From positions 124,001 to 188,000 of the forward strand of contig JAJEDI010000050.1 in the NCBI GenBank assembly GCA_022821585.1: a DNA stretch of 64,000 nt, read 5' to 3'. Under the pieces are notes generated by a model that saw only the letters and a list, made by a program, of their open reading frames with translations, was not told where the DNA came from and did not search any database. Each line of letters starts with the position of its first letter. Position 1 is the stretch's first letter. Shown piece by piece: positions 1-9,963 of the stretch. The position numbers and the translations under genes were made by a program. This DNA is from Caldilineaceae bacterium (GTDB lineage Bacteria > Chloroflexota > Anaerolineae > Caldilineales > Caldilineaceae).

Positions 1-5
1 GGGAG

Positions 6-941
6 TTGGATGCACTGGGACTGCTAACGCCCCTCTTGCCCGAAGTCAAGGCGCTGCAAGGCGTAGAGCAGTCGTCGCGCCATCATTTGGATGCCTACGA
101 ACACAGCCTGCTGGCGACTCACTACGCCGCGGAACTGCGGAACTGGCTGCGAGGAGGTCCCAAGCCAGGGGACAGTAGTCTGGCGCAGTCTCTTGAGCCC
201 TGGACTGAGGGGCTGCGACGTCATTTTCGAGAAGAGATCGCGGCCGGCCACGACCGCGCGGGGTGGCTCGTTTGGCATGCGCTGCTGCATGATACGGGTA
301 AGGCCAATATCTCCGGCGTGAACAATGGGAGCGGCGGCGGTCCCCAGACCTACGCGCGGCACCAGGAACTGAGCGCAGAGATTGCAGGCAGTCGCGTTGC
401 GTCATTCCGTTTCAGCAGGCGAGAGACCCTCTTGGCCGAGAGCGTTGCGAGGATGCACAGCGTCCCTCGCAGACTGGTCAAGACGCTAACAGAGGATGAA
501 AATCGTATCGGCCCGCGGGCAGCCTATCGATTCTTTCGCGAGGCGGGCAGCGTGGTGGCCGGGCATCAGTTCGTGCGTGGACTGGGGTCGGGCGGCGCTC
601 AGCAACCACTCGACGGATTGGACGTGACGCTTCAGGCGATTTCTGATTTGCAAGCAACTGGGCTTGAGAGAGGAGATGGTTGGGGCCGGTTTCTCGAGGC
701 CGTTGAGGGTCTGTTCTGCTACGCGTTTTCGCGGCCAGCGGAACACCTGGCGGCGCCGCTGGTGGACGGCCACCGGCTGATGGAGTATCTGGGGTTGGCA
801 CCAGGGCCAATCGTCGGTACGATTCTGGGGAAACTGGCGGAGGCCCAGGCATCGGGGACTGTCGCCAACGTTGGTGAGGCCCTGACGCTGGCAGAAGAGC
901 TATTGGCAGCAGACGCCGAACAAAGAGGGACAGGGGCTTGA
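6..941 (+). CDS. CCA tRNA nucleotidyltransferase / poly(A) polymerase, C-terminal part with HD domain (5' end probably outside the window)
   Basis: Reads LPEVKALQGVEQSSRHHLDAYEHSL, HALLHDTGKA, and a C-terminal LGLAPGPIVGTILGKLAEAQASGTV typical of CCA-adding enzymes. Confidence 0.8.
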   Translation: MDALGLLTPLLPEVKALQGVEQSSRHHLDAYEHSLLATHYAAELRNWLRGGPKPGDSSLAQSLEPWTEGLRRHFREEIAAGHDRAGWLVWHALLHDTGKANISGVNNGSGGGPQTYARHQELSAEIAGSRVASFRFSRRETLLAESVARMHSVPRRLVKTLTEDENRIGPRAAYRFFREAGSVVAGHQFVRGLGSGGAQQPLDGLDVTLQAISDLQATGLERGDGWGRFLEAVEGLFCYAFSRPAEHLAAPLVDGHRLMEYLGLAPGPIVGTILGKLAEAQASGTVANVGEALTLAEELLAADAEQRGTGA

Positions 942-995
942 GCCTGCTACTTTCTGGAATCTGGTGATGCCGCTAAACTGGCTACTGCAAACCGC

Positions 996-2069
996 TCAGG
1001 CCCGGCTCGCCGATGCTACTCGTTGCAAACGTGTCCGCGCGGCGCCGCTACTGAGGATTTTCCTGGCACGACCAATCCCATCGGGAACATCCCGGGCCAG
1101 ATCAAAGAGATGAAGGATGACACCGGCGGTCAGGCAGGCCTGTTCGGTGGCATCGCAATCTGCTGCTTCGAGAACGGCTGCGTTGAGGGCGGCGTGGCCT
1201 ACGGCGTCTTCAGGCCCGGAAACGCGCACGCGTTCAGTATGGCCCAGAGCGTCGGGATCCAGGACCAGGTCATTTGCCTCGTCTTCGGCAAATACGTGTG
1301 ACTTACGCCCGACGGCCATTTCGACGGAGCCCTCTTCGCCCTGGATGATAAAGCTGCGCTCAATGCCGGTTTGGACGGCGCGCAGGCGGCCGATGTAGTT
1401 TCCGTGGAAGAAACCGCTGACCTGGTAGGGCGCATTGGCGGGATTCAGAAGCTTTTCTACGCTGTTGAGAACTGTTCGCAGGCCGAACTGGCGCCGCAGC
1501 GGTAGAAGTGCGTGCCATTGGGGTGCGAAACGGGCGGCGGAAAGGTAGCCAACGCCTACCGCTTCAACCATTGACTGTACGTCCTCTGGCTCCAGGTCGT
1601 CGGCTATTCCCAGTTCGCGCAGGACTGGCCCTGGTCCAATGCCTTCCTTGGTGGGAACACCTTCATCGCCGTGCAGGACGACCGGCAACCCGGCCTCGGC
1701 TAAAATGACAGCGATGGCAGGCGCCAACTGCGCGCTCCTGACCTTGCCGTCATAGGGCACGGCGAGGTCGAGCAGCCCCTCGATTCGGGGACGGATTTGC
1801 GTTATTGTTTCCGCCCGCAACAGGGCAGTGAAGCCCCGGACTTCGTCGACGGCCTCCCCTTTCACACGCTGGGTAATCAGAAAGGCACCGGCCTGCGCCG
1901 GCGAGCAGGTCTGCTCGACGATCTGGCGGAGGGCTTCGACGGACTCCTCGTAGGAAAGGTCGCGCTTCAGCTTTTCGCCGCGGCCGACAGCCTGAATGAA
2001 GGGGATGAAGGGGGCCGGATCCCGGTCCGTTTCATAGAGGGAGCGGACATCCGGGGTGGGGGCCAGCAT
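996..2069 (-). CDS. Anthranilate phosphoribosyltransferase-like protein (glycosyltransferase family 3 / TrpD2 type)
   Basis: SYEESVEALRQIVEQTCSPAQAGAFLITQRVKGE..., VVLHGDEGVPTKEGIGPG; located beside a siroheme reductase rather than trp genes. Confidence 0.75.
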   Translation of the reverse strand: MLAPTPDVRSLYETDRDPAPFIPFIQAVGRGEKLKRDLSYEESVEALRQIVEQTCSPAQAGAFLITQRVKGEAVDEVRGFTALLRAETITQIRPRIEGLLDLAVPYDGKVRSAQLAPAIAVILAEAGLPVVLHGDEGVPTKEGIGPGPVLRELGIADDLEPEDVQSMVEAVGVGYLSAARFAPQWHALLPLRRQFGLRTVLNSVEKLLNPANAPYQVSGFFHGNYIGRLRAVQTGIERSFIIQGEEGSVEMAVGRKSHVFAEDEANDLVLDPDALGHTERVRVSGPEDAVGHAALNAAVLEAADCDATEQACLTAGVILHLFDLARDVPDGIGRARKILSSGAARTRLQRVASASRA

Positions 2070-2119
2070 CTGGTTCTGTCCTTAACGGTAGGAGGGATGG
2101 CGGGAAACGAGGAATTCGT

Positions 2120-2722
2120 TCAGCCCACACTCCCAAGCTGGCCGAGAAGCGCGTCGACGTCGGGAGCGGATGGCGCGTGTAGCTCGAAAGTCAGCGGCTC
2201 GCGGGCGTCGTTGTCGACCCGGGTGACGGTGGCGTCGTCTCCGAAGAGTGGGGCCAGATCGTCCGAGAGCTGTGTCTGGGCAGCGGTAGCTGCGGCACCG
2301 TCGCCATTGGCAGAGTTTGGATAGTTGAGCCGGTCCAAAAGGACGATCATGGCGGCGTCGGTGCGCAGCTTCAGTTTTCCCTTCAACTCGACGTCAGTCT
2401 CCGTCAACTTTACCCCGTTAAGAGCCTGGGACAGTGTGGTGCCCAAGGCATCGGACAAGTCGGACCCAGCGTCACGCTTGCGGACATACAGAAGACCGGG
2501 TTTGGCGTCGGTCAAGTCGACCACGTAGTCGGCTTCAAGGCCGACGAGAAGAATCGCGGGTCCGTCGACGATATGCTTATAGTCGGCCACATCGAGCAGC
2601 AACTCGTTGGGGACGACGTTTTCCCGAATCCAGCGGTGGAATACGGGAATGAAGGACTCAACGTCGATTGACAGCTCTTCAAAAAAGAACTTAACGCTCA
2701 GGCGATGGGGTGCAATCATCAT
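2120..2722 (-). CDS. Conserved hypothetical protein between TrpD-like and nitrite/sulfite reductase genes
   Basis: Complete ORF in tight collinear arrangement with both flanking genes. Confidence 0.6.
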   Translation of the reverse strand: MMIAPHRLSVKFFFEELSIDVESFIPVFHRWIRENVVPNELLLDVADYKHIVDGPAILLVGLEADYVVDLTDAKPGLLYVRKRDAGSDLSDALGTTLSQALNGVKLTETDVELKGKLKLRTDAAMIVLLDRLNYPNSANGDGAAATAAQTQLSDDLAPLFGDDATVTRVDNDAREPLTFELHAPSAPDVDALLGQLGSVG

Positions 2723-2793
2723 CTACTCCGGAGGCGGTGAAGGAAGGCACGTCGACTGCACCTTTCATATCTAGTGCAGTCGACGCAGGTCTA

Positions 2794-5085
2794 TCAGATC
2801 TCTACCAGGACGTTACCGCCGACCCTGGATTCGCAGGCGTGGGTGGCTTCGATGAACAGGAGTGCTTCTTCGATGAGCCGGTGGGCAGAATCGTTGTCTG
2901 GGTTCGGGTTGGGGTTGCTGTGCCGATCGAGCAGGTACTGGCCGAATTTCCCCTTGGCGTACTGATCGAAGAACAGTTCGGTATCGAAGAAACGGCTCTT
3001 GAACTCCTGCACGATGCGATCGGGACTATCGCCTACATCAAGGAACTGGGTCCGAACCAGTGCCCTGGCCGCCTTGAGCATCGACGAATAGGCAAGGTCG
3101 TCGGCGCGAGCCGGGTCATTTTCATCGAGGGCGATTTGCGCTTCGAAGGCTTCAGATTCGGCGGGAGAAATCTCCATGGAGAAGAGGGATACGACCTCGC
3201 CGGCACATTCGCCGATGCCGATATCACCGAGGCTGAAGACGCGGGGATCGCCCCAGTCCGAGAAGAATTCCGGCTGTTGTTCAAAGGCCGGCAGCTGCAT
3301 GTAGGGCTGAATAATGTTGCGGGCCTCCTTTTTGCCGATACGTCCAATCCACTCCTGGAAGGTTTCGCCCTTAGTCCGTTCCTCCACATAGCGGGAGGTG
3401 ATGGTATCAACGACTTCGGGAACGGTCTTGGAAGGAACGGCGCCGACTGCCAGCCCGTAGCTGCCAGCGTTGTCGCGCCACTTGCCACCGAGGATGACCT
3501 GGAAGTGGGGCATCTTGAAGTTGCCGGATCGGCGGCTGTTGCCAAAGAAGCCGATGTCGGAAACATGGTGCTGGCCGCAGGAGTTGAAGCAACCGCTGAT
3601 CTTGATTTTCAGGTCCTTGATGGCGTCAGGCAGGGATGCGCTCTTGACGGTGAGGCGCGTGCGCAGTTCCCCGGCAAGCCCGCGTGAGGAGGCGATGCCC
3701 AGTTTACAGGTATCGGTACCGGGGCAGGCCGTGATGTCCACAATGGTGCCGGCGCCGGGGTCGCCCAGACCGATGGCTTTCAGCTCCTCGTAGAGGCTGG
3801 GCAGGTCGGAATCGGATACCCAGCGGAGGACGATGTTCTGCTCAACAGTGGTGCGGACGTTATCGCCGACATATTTTCGAGCAATGTCGGCGAGCTCCCA
3901 GGTCTGTTGGGAGGTCAGGTCGCCTAAGGGCAGGTTCACGGTAACGACGCTGTAGCCCTCCTGGCGCTGCGCATAAACGTTGGTTTCGAGCCACTGATTG
4001 AATTCAGAGGAGTGGACCTGGCCATTCAAGAAAGTAGGCGGCCTGGTCGGCTTTTCCTCGTAGTGCGGAAGCGTATCCAGATAGGCTGTCCAGCGGTCGT
4101 CGTGGGGCAGTGTTTTGCGCTCCTCATCGACGAGGCGGCGGAACTCTTCGATACCCAGTTTAGCGACAAGGAACTTGATGCGGGCGCGGTTGCGGTTGCG
4201 CTTTTCGCCAAGTCGTGCAAATACGCGTGCGACTGCCTGCGTCTGCGGCAAGATCTCTTCTTCAGGCGTGAATTCGCTGAGAACCTTGGCCTGGTGCGGT
4301 ACCGTGCCGAGACCTCCGCCTACAAACACCTTAAAGCCTCGCTTGGGCTTGCCGTCCACTTCCCGGATCTGGGCAAGGTAGCCCATGTCGTGCATCATCA
4401 CCAAGCCGCAGGCTTCGGCCTCGCAGCCAGAAAAGGCTGGCTTGAACTTGCGGCCGAAGTCCTGTACATCGTCATGGCCGAGCAGGAACTGAGCGTAGGC
4501 TTCTGAGTACGGGGTGGCGTCAAATACTTCTGTTTGGCAGACACCGGCCAGGTGACAGCAGGTGACATTGCGTACGGAGTTGCCGCAGGCTTCTCGAGTC
4601 GTGATGCCGACCGAGGCCAGGCGGCGCATCATGTCCGGTGTGTCTTCGATATGCACAAAGTGAAGCTGAAAATCCTGGCGTGTGGTGACATGCAAAATGC
4701 CGTCGGAGTATTCGTCTGCGACCTGGGCCAGCACATCAAGCTGGTCTGCCGTCAGGCCGCCACCGGGCACCTTTATGCGCTGCATGCCTGGTGCATGCCA
4801 GAGGGTATCGGGCCCTTTGATCCGCTCCTTCTCTTCGAAATCGAGCTCACGGCTCTCAAAACCGTCGTGCCGCTGGCCATTGTCGTAGCGCTGGCCGTAC
4901 ACGCCTCGACGCAGACGCGTTTCGGCGAAGACCTTTTCGTCGAGTTTGCCTTGGCCCATAAGTTCCATCTGGCCTTCGAATATATCGATTTCGTGGGCCA
5001 GGTCATCGGACATTTCATCCGCCAGGACGTCTTTCCAACCGATGTTCGACACAGTTGTCTCCTTGCCTGTTGTCTGCTTCGCCAC
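2794..5085 (-). CDS. Ferredoxin-type nitrite/sulfite reductase with ~130-aa C-terminal helical (HEPN-like) extension
   Basis: CPGTDTCKLGIASSRGLAGEL and GCFNSCGQHHVSDIGFFG siroheme/4Fe-4S motifs; 763 aa, longer than a canonical NirA/Sir. Confidence 0.88.
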   Translation of the reverse strand: MAKQTTGKETTVSNIGWKDVLADEMSDDLAHEIDIFEGQMELMGQGKLDEKVFAETRLRRGVYGQRYDNGQRHDGFESRELDFEEKERIKGPDTLWHAPGMQRIKVPGGGLTADQLDVLAQVADEYSDGILHVTTRQDFQLHFVHIEDTPDMMRRLASVGITTREACGNSVRNVTCCHLAGVCQTEVFDATPYSEAYAQFLLGHDDVQDFGRKFKPAFSGCEAEACGLVMMHDMGYLAQIREVDGKPKRGFKVFVGGGLGTVPHQAKVLSEFTPEEEILPQTQAVARVFARLGEKRNRNRARIKFLVAKLGIEEFRRLVDEERKTLPHDDRWTAYLDTLPHYEEKPTRPPTFLNGQVHSSEFNQWLETNVYAQRQEGYSVVTVNLPLGDLTSQQTWELADIARKYVGDNVRTTVEQNIVLRWVSDSDLPSLYEELKAIGLGDPGAGTIVDITACPGTDTCKLGIASSRGLAGELRTRLTVKSASLPDAIKDLKIKISGCFNSCGQHHVSDIGFFGNSRRSGNFKMPHFQVILGGKWRDNAGSYGLAVGAVPSKTVPEVVDTITSRYVEERTKGETFQEWIGRIGKKEARNIIQPYMQLPAFEQQPEFFSDWGDPRVFSLGDIGIGECAGEVVSLFSMEISPAESEAFEAQIALDENDPARADDLAYSSMLKAARALVRTQFLDVGDSPDRIVQEFKSRFFDTELFFDQYAKGKFGQYLLDRHSNPNPNPDNDSAHRLIEEALLFIEATHACESRVGGNVLVEI

Positions 5086-5290
5086 CAGTATTTGGGCACG
5101 GAAGAAGCAGGTAGCCCTGAGTAACGCTCAGTCCCGGTTTTCTCTTGTCCTGTCGGCCGATTGCCGGCGAGGGCCGACGGACGGGAACGGCAGAGCCTTT
5201 GGGGCCATCTCGATTGATTCTCGTACTGGGTCGCTCTTGCTGACAATTGTATGGCAGTCGGGCTCAGTTTGTCAAGCATGTTACGTCGAC

Positions 5291-5629
5291 GGGTGCATCC
5301 CAGATTTGGGGTGGGAACAATCTGGCGGGGAATCGGTGCCGGCGGTGGCTGGAATTGTTTACCAGCTTTGTGATAGACACAGTGCGCGTGCCTGGTCCGG
5401 CCGTACGGCGGAGTTCGTCAGCCAGGGGTGCCAGAGAAGGCACAGGGCCGGCACCTACAGGGAACTGATGGGACTGGCGGGACGTGGTCTGGCCAGACAC
5501 CTTCGATCAGGCACCTGTCACCAATATCGACACCCGGTCGACCAGGCATGTTGTTGGCCGGGGGCGTTGCGGGGGCGGAGCCCCTGCACAAGGGAGGGCC
5601 GAATAGGCCCGACCGCCCAAAACTGCAAA
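5291..5629. repeat. Dispersed non-coding element, copy A (GGGTGCATCCCAGATTTGGGGTGGGA ... GC-rich hairpin ... GGGCCGAATAGGCCCGACCGCCCA)
   Basis: Aligns along much of its length with 54457-54735 and at both ends with 26686-26900. Confidence 0.8.
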
Positions 5630-5901
5630 GGTCAACAGGCAGTGACAGCGAGGGAATCCAGGACCTAATGCCGTCCTCCTACGAACGCTATTATCCGAGC
5701 CGCGTATCGACTGTGGCCGAGTAGACAATTTTGCTTGTTCTGGTGATAACTTGTACTCTTTTAGTCACCTTTTGCATGGCCGACTATGGCCTGCTCGTTG
5801 AGAAAACTTCATCAAAAGGCAACAGGATGTTCACATTTGCGGTATACATTGGTAAGGGCGGGTGCGAGCTTCTTACAAACGAAAAGACTAAGGAGTCAGG
5901 A

Positions 5902-8900
5902 ATGAAGAATGTAGATACAGAACAGCCCGTAGGTCCGACGCGCACCTATGGACGGCGGAGGATTGCCGGGCGAGGAAAGAGAAACCTGAAGCTTTTGGTG
6001 GCGCTCCTGGCGCTGATTGCACTGCTTGCCAGTGCGTGTGAAGGGATGGAACCTCCGCCGGCCAGTTCTGCGGAGACGACGGAGTCGGGCGCTGAGCAGG
6101 CTGCGGCTGCGGCCGAGGAAAGCGAACAGGCGCAGGCATATCTGGACCTGGACAGCGAAACGCTGGACATGAACGCGCCGATTGCGCTGGACCCGAGCAT
6201 ACGAAAGGCGCAGCTGGACAACGGCCTGACGTATTACATCCGACACAATACCGAACCGGCCAACCGGGCCACTTTGATGCTGGTGATCAATGCGGGCTCC
6301 ATCCAGGAGGACGAGGACCAGCTGGGGTTGGCCCACTTTCTTGAGCACATGATGTTCAACGGGACTGAGCGTTTCCCCAAACAAGCGCTGATTGACTATT
6401 TTGAAACTGTTGGCATGTCGTTCGGCCCTGATGTGAACGCCTACACTTCGTTCGATGAAACGGTCTATTTCCTGGAATTCCCGACCGACGACGAGGAAAT
6501 AATCAGTACAACGTTCGAGGTGGCGGAGGATTGGGCCAGCCGGGCAACAATCTCGGAAGAAGAGGTCGAAAGCGAACGCGGCGTTATCCTGGAAGAAGAA
6601 CGGCTACGGGACCAGAATGCAAGCGGCAGGTTGAACAAGCAACTGTTCCCACTCTTGCTGGGGGAGTCGCGCTATACTGACCGGATGCCGATCGGCGACA
6701 TGGAGATCGTGCAGAACACGCCGGCTGAGACACTGCGGCGGTTTTACCGAGACTGGTACCGTCCGGATCTGATGGCGGTCATTGTCGTGGGCGACATCGA
6801 TGTGGACAGTATCGAGGCGAAGATCACCGAGCATTTCGGCGGACTGACAGCGCCGGAGTCGGTGAGGCCCAGGGTTGCCTATTCCCTACCTGACTATGAA
6901 GACACAGGTTATCTGATTCTCACCGATCCGGAGTTCCCCGTAACAATAGCACAGATCATCTACAGGCAGGCTGCACCGGACCTGAATTCGGCCGGGGTCT
7001 TTCGCGACCGTCTAATCGGCAATTTGTTCTACAAGATGCTGAATTTCCGCCTAGACGACCTCACACGGGAGGCGGATTCACCGTTCCTTGGGGCTTTCGT
7101 CAGCGAAGGGCAACTGGTTCGGGGAAACAACTACCAGGTGGTGGGCGTACAGGTGCGTCAGGGGGAGGCCCTCTCCAGCCTGGACGCTGCCCTGACCGAG
7201 GTTGAGCGTGTGCGGCGTCACGGCTTCACAGCTGCCGAAGTGGAACGAGCAAAGTCGGAAATCCTGAATACCTACGAGCGGCTCTACAACGATCGCGAGA
7301 ATCTGCGTAATCACTCGCTTGCCAGCGAATACAGTCGCAACTACCTCGAAAACGAAACCGTTCCCGGCATCGAGGTGGAGTTCAAACTGGTTGACCGACT
7401 ACTGCAAGAGATCAGCCGCGACGATGTCAATCAGAGGGCTGAGCTCTACGTAGGTGGAAGCAACCGGTCGGTTTTTGTGGTCGGGCCGGAGCGCGACGCG
7501 GACAGTCTACCCAGTGAGGCCGAACTGGCTGCAGTAATCACGGACGTGGGGACGAAGGTAGTAGAGCCCTACCAGGACATCGAGGCGGTTACGGCACTGC
7601 TGACAGAAATACCGGAGCCTGCGGAGATTCTCTCCCGTCAGACGGACGAGACCTACAACATCACCGACCTGACACTGGCCAATGGCGCCCGAGTGGTGCT
7701 GAAACCCACCACATTCAAGGAGGAGGAGATCCTTTTCAGCGCTACGAGCCCCGGCGGCTCCTCGCTGGTCAGCGACGAGGACTACCCAGAAGCGGACTTC
7801 ATCGACAGCATAGTCAGCCAGAGCGCGGTCGGCGACGTGAGCTACGCAGCGCTGCAGCGGCTGCTGGCCGACAAGTCGGTGACAGTTTCGCCGTATATCG
7901 GTGAGCTGGACGAAGGATTCCACGGTTTTTCCGGCCAGGAATACATTGAAACCCTGTTTCAGCTCATCTACCTATACGGCACGCAGCCGAATGCAGATGA
8001 CGACGCCTTTGCGACGCTTAAGGACCAGTACACTGAGTCGCTGCGCAATCGAGAACTGGACCCGCGCAGTGCGCTGACCGACGCCTTCATTGGGGCTCGT
8101 TACGGCGATTCCATCCGGCGCAACGTTCCCACGCTGGAGATCATCAGTTCGCTCGATCTGGAGCGTGCATTCGCCATCTATCAGGAGCGATTCGCCGACT
8201 TCAGCGATTTCACTTTCGTGTTTGTGGGCAATTTCGAACTTGAGCAGATGGTGGACTGGTCGCAACGGTACCTGGGAAACCTGCCTTCACTTGGTCGCAC
8301 GGAGACCTGGCAGGATGTGGCACCGGACCCGCCCTCGGGAATCGTGGAGGTTCCGGTCTACCGCGGTCAAGACGAGCAGAGCCTGACGACAATCCTGTTC
8401 ACAGGGTCCATTGAAGACACCCTGGATAACCGCCTTCATCTGCGAATGCTGGAGACGATCGTAGACATTCTGATGCGCGAAGAGTTGCGTGAGGCGCTGG
8501 GAGGCGTTTATGCCTATGGGGCGTCCGCCTCTATGGAACCGGATCCAGACAGCCTGTACGAGGTATCAATGTACTTTGGGAGTGATCCGGCCCGAGTGCA
8601 GGAGTTGGTAGACGCTCTATTCGAGCTAATCTCCGACGTACAGGGGAATGGGCCCAGAGAAGACCTCATGGAGAAGGCCAGGGCACAGATCGTACGCCAG
8701 CGCGAGGAGCAGTTGGAGCAGAACAACTACTGGTTGAGAGTCCTGGAGTATTGGGCTACGGAGGATGGGGTCGATCTGGCAAACTTTGTCGATCTGGAGG
8801 TTGTGAAGGTTCGGACTGACGCGGTGGCGCCGGAAGCGGTCCAGGCCGCGGCGGCGGCATTCCTGCCGCTGGATCGGTATATCCTGGTTTCGCTCTATCC

Positions 8901-8919
8901 CGAAGACTTTGAGGAATAA
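5902..8919 (+). CDS. M16 family zinc metallopeptidase, fused double-length, lipoprotein-type signal
   Basis: HFLEHMMFNGTERFP (HxxEH); ATG at 5902 preceded by AAGGAG; LLALIALLASACEG lipobox. Longer ORF opens at 5731 but 5902 is the better start. Confidence 0.9.
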   Translation: MKNVDTEQPVGPTRTYGRRRIAGRGKRNLKLLVALLALIALLASACEGMEPPPASSAETTESGAEQAAAAAEESEQAQAYLDLDSETLDMNAPIALDPSIRKAQLDNGLTYYIRHNTEPANRATLMLVINAGSIQEDEDQLGLAHFLEHMMFNGTERFPKQALIDYFETVGMSFGPDVNAYTSFDETVYFLEFPTDDEEIISTTFEVAEDWASRATISEEEVESERGVILEEERLRDQNASGRLNKQLFPLLLGESRYTDRMPIGDMEIVQNTPAETLRRFYRDWYRPDLMAVIVVGDIDVDSIEAKITEHFGGLTAPESVRPRVAYSLPDYEDTGYLILTDPEFPVTIAQIIYRQAAPDLNSAGVFRDRLIGNLFYKMLNFRLDDLTREADSPFLGAFVSEGQLVRGNNYQVVGVQVRQGEALSSLDAALTEVERVRRHGFTAAEVERAKSEILNTYERLYNDRENLRNHSLASEYSRNYLENETVPGIEVEFKLVDRLLQEISRDDVNQRAELYVGGSNRSVFVVGPERDADSLPSEAELAAVITDVGTKVVEPYQDIEAVTALLTEIPEPAEILSRQTDETYNITDLTLANGARVVLKPTTFKEEEILFSATSPGGSSLVSDEDYPEADFIDSIVSQSAVGDVSYAALQRLLADKSVTVSPYIGELDEGFHGFSGQEYIETLFQLIYLYGTQPNADDDAFATLKDQYTESLRNRELDPRSALTDAFIGARYGDSIRRNVPTLEIISSLDLERAFAIYQERFADFSDFTFVFVGNFELEQMVDWSQRYLGNLPSLGRTETWQDVAPDPPSGIVEVPVYRGQDEQSLTTILFTGSIEDTLDNRLHLRMLETIVDILMREELREALGGVYAYGASASMEPDPDSLYEVSMYFGSDPARVQELVDALFELISDVQGNGPREDLMEKARAQIVRQREEQLEQNNYWLRVLEYWATEDGVDLANFVDLEVVKVRTDAVAPEAVQAAAAAFLPLDRYILVSLYPEDFEE

Positions 8920-8943
8920 CGGTTGTTGAAGGGCATTGAAGGA

Positions 8944-8975
8944 GCGGGCAGTTGACTGTCAACTGCCCGCTTTTT
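8944..8975 (+). terminator. Rho-independent terminator after M16 gene
   Basis: gcgggcagttgac-t-gtcaactgcccgc perfect stem followed by ttttt. Confidence 0.9.
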
Positions 8976-8997
8976 CGCGTCAGAGCGGAGCGCAGCT

Positions 8998-9195
8998 TCA
9001 ATGACCGTAGAAGTGTTCGGTGGGGTCGATTACGGAGTCCTGCCAGTCCAAGTAGCGGGCCGCCTCTTCCAGGTTTTCTGCCTTGCCGTCATCGACCAGT
9101 TGCTGAAGCGTGCCAAGCTGCGTTTCGGTCAAGGCACCGGCATGTAAGGCAAGCAACCAACTGCTGAATTCCTCTTTTTCGTCAATGCGTGCCAT
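8998..9195 (-). CDS. Small hypothetical protein (65 aa)
   Basis: Complete short ORF, acidic helical composition. Confidence 0.45.
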   Translation of the reverse strand: MARIDEKEEFSSWLLALHAGALTETQLGTLQQLVDDGKAENLEEAARYLDWQDSVIDPTEHFYGH

Positions 9196-9231
9196 TGATA
9201 GGTCACCTCACCCTTCAGGGTTAGCTCCACG

Positions 9232-9543
9232 TCATAACGTAAACTCAACGTCGCTGCCATCTTCAAAGTAGAGTTGCAGGTGGAGGGCGTTGAGCCTGAA
9301 GTGGCTCATACCGAGGCAGGCGCGATCGGCCTGAGTGCGCTCTGCCGAGGCCTTCGCCCAGCGGCTTTCCCGGCCTTTGTGTTCGAATTGCAGGTAGCTC
9401 CCGTCCTTAAAAAAAAGGACGGCCTGGTTGAATTCGGAATTGGCAACGTAGCGGACAGCGTGCGCGGCCGCGCTCTGCGCCTGGGAAAACGAGTTCAGTT
9501 CTATCTGGAAGGAGCTGTCTTCAGGGGTTGAGCACTGTTCCAT
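9232..9543 (-). CDS. Small hypothetical protein (103 aa; start placed at MEQCSTP)
   Basis: Coherent C-terminal part of a longer ORF (9232..10182) whose N-terminal part looks non-coding. Confidence 0.5.
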   Translation of the reverse strand: MEQCSTPEDSSFQIELNSFSQAQSAAAHAVRYVANSEFNQAVLFFKDGSYLQFEHKGRESRWAKASAERTQADRACLGMSHFRLNALHLQLYFEDGSDVEFTL

Positions 9544-9963
9544 GCGGCGGCCCTTGCTTCTACCCATTGAGGAATGATCGGTAATGGAGGTCCGGCCCCT
9601 CAGAATCCGTTTCCGCGTCGCTTTGGGGAAGACTATACAGCAGCGACCATGATCATGCAAGGAACTCCTGTTGAATCGAGAGCGCAAACGAATCGTGACT
9701 TGCGCTCCCAAATGGCGAGTGAAGGTCGTGCCACTGACTGAGATCGTACGATAAGGTTTGTCCGATTTCGATACAGTTGCACTGGCAGATAGGGAGGATG
9801 AGGCTTGCCAGCTGCCTGCAAATTGGGAGTGCGCAATTGCATTAACGCAAAGTGACCGGTGGCCAGGCAGCGCATAGCGCCGAATTTTCCTGAAGGGGGC
9901 GTGTGTGCTACGATTGCAGCATTGCCGAAGGTGCGGTCCAGATTTCGGAAATGGAGTCGTGGA

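Noticed and set aside
2710-3687. 325-aa plus-strand ORF
   Set aside because: Antisense to the well-supported nitrite/sulfite reductase gene; GC-rich shadow ORF.
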